Shown piece by piece: positions 6,552-12,839 of a stretch of 15,195 nucleotides of DNA. Made by a program: the position numbers and the translations under genes. Each line of letters opens with the position of its first letter. Within the stretch, counting starts at the first letter, position 1. The DNA is from Caldisericota bacterium. GTDB lineage: Bacteria; Caldisericota; Caldisericia; Cryosericales; Cryosericaceae. Location of the stretch: NCBI GenBank assembly GCA_026390195.1, contig JAPLGK010000237.1, forward strand, positions 1-15,195. Reading direction: 5' to 3'. The notes below the pieces were generated by a model, which worked only from the letters and a program-made list of their open reading frames with translations, searched no databases and was not told where the DNA came from.

Positions 6552-6944
6552 ATGGAACTCAACAAGGAACGAGGACCGATCTACTCGAGATATGACCGTG
6601 ACCGGTCAGACAACTATAGTGCGGTCATCGACTTTGCAGCGCCACCACGGACCAGCGAAGAGATCGCGTTCATCCTCGCGCACAAGATTACGCCGACCGA
6701 GGCCGACCCGGGAGATATGCGGAGCGGCGCCACCAACAGGTATCAGCAAGCCGAAACACCGGTTCCCGCCTTTCTGCAATTACTGTCGAACTCCATGGGC
6801 CAGCGCACTCAAGGACAAGGTGGGCGTCTCCAGAACCGGAATGCGCGCAAGAATCAGGTGCAGAGCAAGGCAGCCCTGATCGGCATCATCGTCTGGGTCC
6901 TGTTCATACTCGTCTCCATGCTGCTGAGCCTCAGGGGAAAATAG
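6552..6944 (+). CDS. unknown protein with a C-terminal membrane anchor
   Basis: 130 residues. The ATG at 6552 is preferred over the ATG at 6543 because the purine run AAGGGGG ends right before 6543 and sits nine bases before 6552. The first ~100 residues are polar, with a Tyr/Asp/Arg-rich start (YSRYDRDRSDNYS), a mid helix (TSEEIAFILAHKI), and a Gln/Gly/Asn/Arg-rich stretch. A single hydrophobic helix (ALIGIIVWVLFILVSMLLSL) at about 107-126 ends the protein, so it is probably tail-anchored with the bulk in the cytoplasm. It precedes another membrane protein by 23 bases, suggesting one transcript. No family recognised. Confidence 0.68.
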   Translation: MELNKERGPIYSRYDRDRSDNYSAVIDFAAPPRTSEEIAFILAHKITPTEADPGDMRSGATNRYQQAETPVPAFLQLLSNSMGQRTQGQGGRLQNRNARKNQVQSKAALIGIIVWVLFILVSMLLSLRGK

Positions 6945-6967
6945 CAGGCAATCCCGGGAACATCCCC

Positions 6968-7381
6968 GTGCTACTCTCCTGGTTGCTCTCCGATACCTGG
7001 CTGATGTCCGTGCCTGCGCGCGTGGCGGATGTCCTGCTGATGGCGGTCACGCTGTGGCTGGCGTCGCGGTGGTGTCGCAGCAAACACCAGTCCTTCGGCA
7101 AAGCTCTGCTTGTCTCCAGCCTGAATGGAGCCCTGGGCATGGGGCTGTATGCACTGTTCGTATGGATGCGCGATACGGGCGCACTGCCCTGGCGTGGTCC
7201 GCTGTGGCTCGTCGAGATGTTCCTCATCGCTCAGACCGCGCTGTTTGCCATCCTCATCCTCGTCGCCTACCGACGCGATCGGTGGCGTTCCCTCAACGTG
7301 GCTCTCGTCGCTCTCACCCTGACGGGCCTCATCGAGGCAACTCTCATCTTGCTCCTGTCCGTCCTGGCACCCCGCGCCTGA
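6968..7381 (+). CDS. unknown polytopic membrane protein
   Basis: 137 residues, mostly hydrophobic, with about four predicted transmembrane helices (near 14-33, 46-66, 80-101 and 109-132) and basic loops (RWCRSKHQ, YRRDRWRS) that suit cytoplasmic connections. The likely start is GTG at 6968, 23 bases after the preceding gene; the ribosome binding site is weak (GGGAA), so translation may be coupled. An ATG at 7004 is an alternative that would cost 12 residues. The gene ends 60 bases before the convergent phosphoribosyltransferase gene. No functional motif is visible. Confidence 0.68.
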   Translation: MLLSWLLSDTWLMSVPARVADVLLMAVTLWLASRWCRSKHQSFGKALLVSSLNGALGMGLYALFVWMRDTGALPWRGPLWLVEMFLIAQTALFAILILVAYRRDRWRSLNVALVALTLTGLIEATLILLLSVLAPRA

Positions 7382-7416
7382 ACTTCAGACACCATACCGG
7401 ACAAGGGGCCTCGACC

Positions 7417-7438
7417 GGGAGCGCTGGCTGACGCTCCT
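7417..7438. terminator. hairpin between convergent genes
   Basis: GGAGCG (7418-7423) and CGCTCC (7432-7437) form a 6-bp stem around an 8-base loop, extended by one G-U pair. It lies between the ends of the membrane-protein gene and the phosphoribosyltransferase gene. No U-tract follows on either strand, so it may stall or protect transcripts and not terminate alone. Confidence 0.35.
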
Positions 7439-7441
7439 GCT

Positions 7442-8092
7442 CTAGCGTATCCGCCGTGGGCGGAACGCTCGGTTGGCCCAGGACAGGGCTTCGCGGTCGC
7501 TGACCTCGTGGAAGTCCTGGTAGAACTGACCCACAGCCATGAGCCATTCGGCGGCGTGGACTGCCACGACATGGTACCCACGTTCGGTGAGCTGGCGCAT
7601 CACTTCGCAGTCGACGACGGGTGTGCCGACCGTAGGCAAGCCGCCCATGCCGGTCACCACGTCCAGGGCCGCGATCATGGTCGCTCCGGTAGCGATACCG
7701 TCGTCCACGACCAGCACACGCGCCCCCCGTTCCCATGTCTGAGGGATGTAGCGCTCGAACAGCTCCGCGTAGAGGACGAGACGCTCCTTCTCGAATCCGA
7801 TCTCGGCCTCGAGGTGATCGCGCCGTTCGTGAGCTGATTCCGGGGAGAGGACTGTAGCGAATTCGCCGTTTCCGGCGTAGCCGAGTGCTCCCACGGCAAG
7901 TTCGCGGTTCGCGTCGGCACGGATCTTGCGGATGAGCAGAACGCCAAATGGCAGGCCGAGCTCCTGGGCGACAACAGACCCGACGACGACACCGCCGCGT
8001 GGAATCCCACAGCAAAGGTCGAACGTCAACCCTTGGTCACGGACCTCACGTGCCAGCTTCGCTCCCGCTTCTTCCCGCGACAGGAAGACCAT
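7442..8092 (-). CDS. phosphoribosyltransferase-domain protein
   Basis: 216 residues. The PRPP-binding loop VLVVDDGIATGATM (127-140) is intact, with both acidic residues and the Thr-Gly-Ala-Thr core. CCGIPRGGVVVG near 27-38 and LLIRKIRADANRELAVGAL near 52-70 match the family's PPi loop and substrate region, and VGQFYQDFHEVSDREA at the C-terminus is typical of this stand-alone bacterial group. Type I enzymes of this fold move the phosphoribosyl group between PRPP and a nucleobase; this subgroup has no firmly assigned base. GGGAGG before the ATG at 8092 fixes the start; 19 codons upstream in frame are open but include no better site. It is followed by a hairpin and faces a convergent gene. Confidence 0.87.
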   Translation of the reverse strand: MVFLSREEAGAKLAREVRDQGLTFDLCCGIPRGGVVVGSVVAQELGLPFGVLLIRKIRADANRELAVGALGYAGNGEFATVLSPESAHERRDHLEAEIGFEKERLVLYAELFERYIPQTWERGARVLVVDDGIATGATMIAALDVVTGMGGLPTVGTPVVDCEVMRQLTERGYHVVAVHAAEWLMAVGQFYQDFHEVSDREALSWANRAFRPRRIR

Positions 8093-8144
8093 GTGTTCCT
8101 CCCACTGGGTCATGCTCGACGGTATCGGAATCTCCGTTGACACC

Positions 8145-8172
8145 AGCATGACAGAACGGGCAATTTGGTCAA
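8145..8172 (-). promoter_or_regulatory. possible promoter of the phosphoribosyltransferase gene
   Basis: Minus strand: TTGACC (8167-8172), 16-base spacer, CATGCT (8145-8150). The -35 matches five of six bases; the -10 is poor. A start near 8138 would give a leader of about 45 bases. Confidence 0.33.
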
Positions 8173-8222
8173 CACCCTTGACCCGGCGACAACCGGACCC
8201 TCAGGAACCGTGTTGGAGGGCT

Positions 8223-8786
8223 TCAGACCTCGAGATACCAGACGATGGCGGTCTCGTCCCCGCTGCCCGGCGTGGCTTGCAGGTAGAGACGGTCGAACCC
8301 GCCGATGACGAACCCATAGTCACGGTAGAACATGCATGCTGTCACGTGGACGTCCTGCGTTTCTGCGCGCAGCCAGTGCAGTCCACGGGCAAGAGCCCAT
8401 GCCTTGACGGTCTTCATGAGCGACGTCGCGATGCCGTGATGGCGGTGGCCATGCTCAACGCGCAGCCCCCAGACACGCGCCATGTTGTTGTGGTCTTCCT
8501 GGACACACACCTGTCCTACCAGTTTCTCTCCGACAAATGCCAGATAGATGGCCGCGTCATCTCTGCCGAGATACGCACAGTCAGGACAGCTGGCCTCTGT
8601 CTTCTCATAGGGATGCTGGACGGAATCGACGTCGAAGTCATAGCTGTCACCACACATGGACACCTTGACACGCGCCTTCACGACGAAGCTGCTGCGGAGC
8701 CCGTCTACGTAGCCGGCCATATCTGGTGTCGCCCGCACGATCCGTATGTCGAGACCGGTCAAGTTATCCACGCTCACATCATACAC
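8223..8786 (-). CDS. GNAT N-acetyltransferase, streptothricin acetyltransferase-like
   Basis: 187 residues. The acetyl-CoA site region (WGLRVEHGHRHHGIATSLM, about 105-123) carries the GNAT motif A pattern V-x-x-x-x-R/H-x-x-G-I/x-A/G. The following LRAETQDVHVTACMFYRDYG and GFVIGGFDRL, ending in AIVWYLEV, closely follow the layout of streptothricin acetyltransferases (Sat type), which acetylate the beta-lysine amine of streptothricin. Many chromosomal relatives have other substrates, so resistance is only a possibility. The N-terminal part has two Cys (CPDC), which is not usual. The listed start is GTG at 8786; an in-frame stop lies 11 codons upstream, and no good ribosome binding site is visible, so the true start could be a few codons later. 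Confidence 0.8.
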   Translation of the reverse strand: MYDVSVDNLTGLDIRIVRATPDMAGYVDGLRSSFVVKARVKVSMCGDSYDFDVDSVQHPYEKTEASCPDCAYLGRDDAAIYLAFVGEKLVGQVCVQEDHNNMARVWGLRVEHGHRHHGIATSLMKTVKAWALARGLHWLRAETQDVHVTACMFYRDYGFVIGGFDRLYLQATPGSGDETAIVWYLEV

Positions 8787-8851
8787 GAACGCCAGACCGA
8801 AGCGGGAAGCCGGTATTCACAACCAGACACTGCTTCCTGAGGACACGCACT

Positions 8852-8888
8852 GGAGGCTCTCCTCCGGGTTTCATCCCCGTTTTCGGGG
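8852..8888. repeat. two short perfect hairpins in tandem
   Basis: GGAGG-CTCT-CCTCC (8852-8865) and CCCCG-TTTT-CGGGG (8875-8888) follow each other within 37 bases, upstream of the GNAT gene. They may be part of the same repetitive element as the ATTCCCGC repeat that follows. Confidence 0.4.
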
Positions 8889-8912
8889 GGGGACGTACAA
8901 ACTTCCTGGTCT

Positions 8913-8939
8913 GTCATTCCCGCGTAGGCGGGAATCCAG
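8913..8939. repeat. REP/dRS3-like intergenic repeat (ATTCCCGC-GCGGGAAT)
   Basis: GTCATTCCCGC-GTAG-GCGGGAATCCAG has a perfect 8-bp stem with a 4-base loop. This core is the well-known short intergenic repeat dispersed in many bacterial genomes (dRS3 in Neisseria, similar elements elsewhere), often mistranslated as peptides containing WIPAYAGMT or SRLRGND; the minus-strand frame here indeed reads IWIPAYAGMT. The family likeness is from memory of the consensus; copy number in this genome is not visible. Confidence 0.7.
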
Positions 8940-8962
8940 ATGCCTTGTCGAAGGCGCAGCAA

Positions 8963-9012
8963 AGGTGTAACAGTCTCGAAGGAAATGGAACCGTCCCGAG
9001 AGTGTTACACTT
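8963..9012. repeat. long imperfect inverted repeat (MITE, IS remnant or leader hairpin)
   Basis: TGTAACAGTCTCG (8966-8978) pairs with CGAGAGTGTTACA (8997-9009) with one G-G mismatch; three more outer pairs extend it to about 16 positions. The loop has 18 bases. The arms end in GGTGTAACA/TGTTACAC, similar in style to transposon ends. It lies just upstream of the PEBP promoter. Confidence 0.5.
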
Positions 9013-9032
9013 CCATGACGCGTGATTGCCCG

Positions 9033-9060
9033 TTGCCCTCAACATCGCCTGAGATATACT
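9033..9060 (+). promoter_or_regulatory. probable promoter of the PEBP-like gene
   Basis: TTGCCC (9033-9038), 16-base spacer, TATACT (9055-9060). Transcription would start near 9067, upstream of both candidate starts of the gene (9099 and 9204). Confidence 0.55.
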
Positions 9061-9098
9061 GCAAGCGGAGACTTGGATTATTGTTGTGGGGCGGGTAG

Positions 9099-9668
9099 TT
9101 GAGACAACGGAAGTTCCGGTCGTTCTTGATATGCGCACTTGTCATTCTGTCTGCATGGTGTACGGGATGCGGTGCGCCGACAGTGGTCACGCAGGAGGCA
9201 CCTATGGGAATCACAGTCACCAGTACGGCATTCACAGCGGGCAAGCCCATTCCAGTCAGGTACACGGGGCAGGGCGAGGACGTTTCGCCCGATCTTGCGT
9301 GGAGCGGAGCCCCGGCAAGCGTCAAGAGCTATGTCCTGGTCTGCGACGACCCGGACGCTCCCGGTGGAACGTGGGTCCACTGGACCATGTGGAATATCCG
9401 CCCGTCGGCGACGAATCTGCTAGCAGGCGTAACTTCAGACGCAACACTGCTGGACGGATCCAGTCAGGGGGTCACCAGCTTTGGGCGCCGTGGCTACGGC
9501 GGCCCGATGCCCCCGAAGGGAAACGCCCATCACTACTACTTCCGGATGTATGCCCTCGATACGTTGCTGACCCTCGACGCGTCCGCCTCGCGAGCACAGC
9601 TGGATGGAGCGATGCGGGGGCACGTCCTCTCCCAGGGGCAGCTGATGGGAACGTATCAGCGGCAGTAG
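9099..9668 (+). CDS. YbhB/YbcL (PEBP, Raf-kinase-inhibitor-like) protein, probable lipoprotein form
   Basis: The PEBP core is unmistakable: DPDAP (84-88), TWVHW (91-95), GYGGPMPP (132-139) and HHYYFRMYALD (144-154), numbering from the TTG at 9099. This fold binds small phosphorylated or anionic ligands; the bacterial role is unknown. There are two plausible starts. TTG 9099 gives 189 residues with a basic N-terminus, a hydrophobic helix (SFLICALVILSAW) and a lipobox-like CTGC (Cys24), hence an exported lipoprotein; its ribosome site is weak (GGGGCGGG). ATG 9204 gives 154 residues, the standard cytosolic YbhB length, and has a perfect AGGAGG five bases upstream. I give the longer frame because the signal sequence looks real and the promoter at 9033-9060 fits it, but both may be used. 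The gene converges on the lysozyme gene. Confidence 0.85.
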   Translation: MRQRKFRSFLICALVILSAWCTGCGAPTVVTQEAPMGITVTSTAFTAGKPIPVRYTGQGEDVSPDLAWSGAPASVKSYVLVCDDPDAPGGTWVHWTMWNIRPSATNLLAGVTSDATLLDGSSQGVTSFGRRGYGGPMPPKGNAHHYYFRMYALDTLLTLDASASRAQLDGAMRGHVLSQGQLMGTYQRQ

Positions 9669-9718
9669 CAGAGGTTCTCGAAGCTGACAGGCATCCCACA
9701 GACTCACAGCGGAATCCC

Positions 9719-9734
9719 GGGGTGTGGTCGCCCC
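9719..9734. terminator. hairpin between convergent PEBP and lysozyme genes
   Basis: GGGGTG (9719-9724), loop TGGT, CGCCCC (9729-9734): a 6-bp stem with one G-U pair, without a U-tract. It is the only candidate terminator in the 76-base gap. Confidence 0.3.
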
Positions 9735-9744
9735 AAGCAGGCAC

Positions 9745-12003
9745 CTACTGCGGGGTTGACGTCTTCCTGGAAATGGTCGCGCTACTGACGGTGATGGTGA
9801 CGGTCTTCGTGAGCTCCTCCCACTGGACGTCTGCGCCAAGGTGCTCGCTGACGAAGCGCACCGGCAGCATGGTCCTACCGTTCATGATGGCCGCCGGAAC
9901 GTCCAGGATAACCACCTCGCCGTTCACGACGGCAGTCCGATTGCCGATCTGAAGCAGCAGGGTCGTGCCGTTGAACCCCACTTCTACGCTGCGCGTTTCG
10001 GGGACCCATGTGATTGCGCCGCCCAGACCCTCAATGATTGGCCGCAACGGGACCAGCGTTCGACCGCCCACGATGACCGGAGGAGTATCAAGGGTCACGA
10101 GCTGGCCGTCCAGATGGGCGACCATGCTGCCCACGGAAAGCGTGATGATATGCTGGTTCGGGTCGACAGACTTCTCAAACGTCGCCAGGACAGACTTGTT
10201 TTCATCCATTGTGAGCGCGAGCGGATTGGCCTTGCCAGTGACACTGCCGCTCCACCCCGCGAACTCCCATCCGGGAATCGGCCTTGCGGTGAAGGTCACC
10301 GTACTCCCTGCCGCATACGACTCTTTCTGTGGCTCTATGCTCAGCAAGCCGTTGCCCATGACCGCGGAGAGCAGCGTGTATGATGAGGGGGCAAGCCCAC
10401 CGATGACGTACTGTGCCAGACTCTGCTCGTTGCCGTTGAACCAGTTCAGATCGACGCTGTGCCCTTCGACGCCCACAACGGTCCCGTTGTCAGCGTACTG
10501 CCAGAATGCCCACGAGTCCCATCCACCAGTGTTTGGCTGGGCTGCAGGAGCATAGCCCGCTATCCAGAGACGATAGCGCCCGTCGATAGTCGGGTCGGCT
10601 TTGTGGAGGTCCGCGGCGACCGACGCGCTGCAGTAGATCAGAGGGTTGGCCCCTTTGGCCGCTCGCACGGCATCCGCCCATTGGTCGATCCATCGCACCA
10701 TCGCCGCTCCATGAATATTGTATCGAGGCTCGATGTCCAGAACAGGCACCAGGAACCCCCGGGCGATGAACTGCCCAGCCACCTTCAGGAAGCAGGATGC
10801 CTCTGCGGCAGCTGTGTTCTCAGCAGGCCAGCAGATGTGGTAGACTCCCGTCAGTAGCCCCGCGGAGCGCGCACCAGGTACCAGCACACCCATGAAGGGG
10901 TCCGTGATGTTCAATCCTTCGGTCGCCTTGACGTAGGCAAACTGGTAGCCCGCGGAACGTACCGCGGCCCAGTCGATCGGGTCACCAGCGTGGTCGCTCC
11001 CGCACTGCCACCGTGAGACGTCGATGCCCTGAATCATGCCCACGCGCATCTGCGCAGGGATATTGACACCGCCCGTGGAACAGGCGAGGCGGACGAGGCT
11101 TTCATAGGTCCCCGCCGGCATGCCGGTCCGCTGCACCCCGACGGTGATGCGCTGGCTCCCGCTGACAGGCACGCTCCCTGACGTGGGCGCAACACCGACC
11201 AGCCATGAACCACCAGGGATGATGTCAAACGTCACCGGTGTGCTCCCCGTGTTCCGGAGAGTCAGAACGAGCGACGTCTGCTCGCCGCCGAAATCGAGCT
11301 CCGGAGGAAGAAAGAAGACGCCAGCCGGCATCGGTGCCACGAGTGGAATCACCTGGACATCCTCGCAGAGGTCGCTCGCACCGTTCGCATTGACAGCGCT
11401 GACGGCGTACCAGTAGGGCCTGCCGCCGATAAGCATGGGGCCGTCCACCCAAGTCCGCGTGTCAAAGCCCTGATCACCAACATTTAGTATGGCGACGAGC
11501 GCCCTCGGATCCGCGTGACGATCACGGTAGATGAGCCAGGCAGTAATCGGGGTGGCTCCGAGTTCCTCAGGAAGACTCCATGAAAGCGCAGCGGACTCGA
11601 CCCCGGCTGCAGCCACCAGGGCCGTCGGCGCTCCGGGAATCGGATTGGGAACAACCACCTTGAGATACTGGTCGACAGACCAGCCCATCAGGCCACTTTC
11701 CCACTGGACGCGCCACCACGTGAAACTGTCACTCGCAACAGGACCCTCCTGCACGACCCCGCGAGCCCCGTCCTTCTCGACGCCGAGCACGGTCCCGGAG
11801 CTGGTCGCCGATGATCGCACGTTGAGGCCGTCTCCCCCTGTACCGGTGACTTCGACAACAGACCCGCCCGTCAGTGCCTCGGCAAGAACTGAAAACGGCA
11901 TGGACGCGAGAGAGGTCAGCAGGACCAGACACAACATGGTGGCAACAGCCCCCCTGAGCGCCACCCGCTTCTCACAACCGTGCCTGCCTTCTGGATGCCT
12001 CAT
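9745..12003 (-). CDS. secreted multidomain GH25 lysozyme with SH3b, FnIII, InlB-type and copper-amine-oxidase-like domains
   Basis: 752 residues from the ATG at 12003. Order: signal sequence (hydrophobic 18-40, cut near AEA 41-43); bacterial SH3 (about 46-117, with GLNVRSSATSSGTVLG); fibronectin III-like (123-220); BACON/Ig-like (230-322); GH25 muramidase (324-535); InlB-type beta-grasp repeat (541-610, GWEFAGWSGSVTG); and a copper-amine-oxidase N-terminal-like domain (619-738, with GGRTLVPLRPIIEGLGG and NGRTMLPVRFVSEHLGA). GH25 enzymes cut the MurNAc-GlcNAc bond of peptidoglycan; the expected acids are present at Asp328 (GIDVSRW), Asp423 and Glu425 (LDIE), and Asp518. The other domains probably bind the wall. 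The start has GGGAGG 13 bases upstream, further than usual, so a later start (GTG near residue 14) is possible. A promoter lies at 12079-12084. Confidence 0.87.
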   Translation of the reverse strand: MRHPEGRHGCEKRVALRGAVATMLCLVLLTSLASMPFSVLAEALTGGSVVEVTGTGGDGLNVRSSATSSGTVLGVEKDGARGVVQEGPVASDSFTWWRVQWESGLMGWSVDQYLKVVVPNPIPGAPTALVAAAGVESAALSWSLPEELGATPITAWLIYRDRHADPRALVAILNVGDQGFDTRTWVDGPMLIGGRPYWYAVSAVNANGASDLCEDVQVIPLVAPMPAGVFFLPPELDFGGEQTSLVLTLRNTGSTPVTFDIIPGGSWLVGVAPTSGSVPVSGSQRITVGVQRTGMPAGTYESLVRLACSTGGVNIPAQMRVGMIQGIDVSRWQCGSDHAGDPIDWAAVRSAGYQFAYVKATEGLNITDPFMGVLVPGARSAGLLTGVYHICWPAENTAAAEASCFLKVAGQFIARGFLVPVLDIEPRYNIHGAAMVRWIDQWADAVRAAKGANPLIYCSASVAADLHKADPTIDGRYRLWIAGYAPAAQPNTGGWDSWAFWQYADNGTVVGVEGHSVDLNWFNGNEQSLAQYVIGGLAPSSYTLLSAVMGNGLLSIEPQKESYAAGSTVTFTARPIPGWEFAGWSGSVTGKANPLALTMDENKSVLATFEKSVDPNQHIITLSVGSMVAHLDGQLVTLDTPPVIVGGRTLVPLRPIIEGLGGAITWVPETRSVEVGFNGTTLLLQIGNRTAVVNGEVVILDVPAAIMNGRTMLPVRFVSEHLGADVQWEELTKTVTITVSSATISRKTSTPQ

Positions 12004-12078
12004 GTCGACGGTCGTGCCTCCCGTACGGTGGAGTCCCCGGATACAATCTGCCGGCCTGTCTTCGCCACCTGTATCCAT

Positions 12079-12087
12079 ATTGTAGCA
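12079..12087 (-). promoter_or_regulatory. extended -10 promoter of the lysozyme gene
   Basis: Minus strand TGC-TACAAT (TACAAT at 12079-12084) is an extended -10 matching five of six bases. The -35 is poor. It would start near 12072 and leave a leader of about 70 bases. It separates the lysozyme gene from the kinase gene 155 bases upstream on the same strand. Confidence 0.45.
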
Positions 12088-12157
12088 GTCTTCAGGCATC
12101 TGTTCCGGGCAGGTCTTCACAGAACCTGCGAACACCTGTCTTGGCCGAAAACGACGC

Positions 12158-12664
12158 TCAGGAGCGCTTGCTTCCCGCGCGAATCATCTCCTGCACCCGG
12201 TCCGCAACCTGCGACACCGTCAGACCGGTCGTATCCAGGCATGGGGCGTCAAGTGCCTGGTACAGAGGGAGGCACAACACGGCTTCGTCAAGGGCGGACG
12301 GGGGGTGTGCATCAGCGATGAGACGTGCGCGCAGCTCTTCGGAGGTGCAGACCAGCGAGACGCGTGTCAACCTGCATTCCAGGTCCCGCAGCCCCGAGAG
12401 GATCGTGCAGACGATGAGTTCGTTGTGCAATACCCAGTCGAAGATCACGGTCTCGTACGCGGAACAGGCCAGATAGTTGCGCAGCAAGACGATGATGTTG
12501 CGCTCCACCATCGCCTGGGTCTCGTTCGTCACCTGCCACGGATGCATCATCCAGCACCAGTCGCCGTCGAGCCACACCGCTTTGTCGATACGGCTCAGCA
12601 ATTCCCTGCACACTGCGCTCTTGCCAACTCCCATCGGCCCACCAATAACGACAAGGTTCTTCAT
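12158..12664 (-). CDS. P-loop kinase-like NTPase
   Basis: 168 residues, a compact P-loop fold of nucleotide/shikimate-kinase size. Walker A is GPMGVGKS (9-16) near the N-terminus. WLDGDWCWMMHPW (31-43) is a strongly conserved substrate-side motif in a family of small bacterial AAA-like ATPases whose members I recall from Bacillota, and VIFDWVLHNELI (about 73-84) occupies the Walker B position. The C-terminal third (CTSEELRARLIAD, then DTTGLTVSQVADRV) has the lid and final helix layout of the superfamily. These proteins probably phosphorylate a small molecule, but no substrate is known to me. AGAGGAG before the ATG at 12664 supports the start. It is divergent from the HAD gene. Confidence 0.82.
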   Translation of the reverse strand: MKNLVVIGGPMGVGKSAVCRELLSRIDKAVWLDGDWCWMMHPWQVTNETQAMVERNIIVLLRNYLACSAYETVIFDWVLHNELIVCTILSGLRDLECRLTRVSLVCTSEELRARLIADAHPPSALDEAVLCLPLYQALDAPCLDTTGLTVSQVADRVQEMIRAGSKRS

Positions 12665-12712
12665 GTGACTCCTCTCGCTTTGCCAAGCTGCGCTCCGGCG
12701 CCCACTCCAACT

Positions 12713-12740
12713 ATCCTATGCGGTCACCGTCGCACTGCAA
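12713..12740 (-). promoter_or_regulatory. possible promoter of the kinase-like gene
   Basis: Minus strand: TTGCAG (12735-12740), 16-base spacer, TAGGAT (12713-12718). Moderate matches; the leader would be about 40 bases. Confidence 0.35.
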
Positions 12741-12755
12741 CCCGTTGCCACCATC

Positions 12756-12783
12756 TTGCACCACGCGGCCGCGGCCTTACAAT
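12756..12783 (+). promoter_or_regulatory. probable promoter of the HAD gene
   Basis: TTGCAC (12756-12761), 16-base spacer, TACAAT (12778-12783). Transcription from about 12790 gives a leader of about 50 bases with AGGAGG at 12828-12833. Confidence 0.58.
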
Positions 12784-12839
12784 GCATGTGTTGCAGTTTC
12801 TGCAGGAGCAGGCGCGCAACGCAGGACAGGAGGCCAGCA

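Larger units (their letters stand above)
8787..9098. other. 312-base gene-free patch rich in hairpins and a repeat
   Basis: Between the divergent GNAT and PEBP genes lie, in order, a GGAGG-CTCT-CCTCC hairpin (8852-8865), a CCCCG-TTTT-CGGGG hairpin (8875-8888), an ATTCCCGC/GCGGGAAT repeat (8916-8935), a long imperfect hairpin (8963-9012) and a promoter (9033-9060). I see no protein gene in it. Confidence 0.6.

Noticed and set aside
7926..8840. 304-codon plus-strand frame across two minus-strand genes
   Set aside because: It spans the phosphoribosyltransferase and GNAT genes antisense, has no ribosome site and no domain.
8774..8962. Minus-strand peptide containing WIPAYAGMT
   Set aside because: This is the familiar mistranslation of the ATTCCCGC/GCGGGAAT intergenic repeat.
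9086..9952. 288-codon plus-strand frame overlapping the PEBP gene
   Set aside because: Shifted-frame shadow of the PEBP gene that continues antisense into the lysozyme gene; low-complexity peptide.
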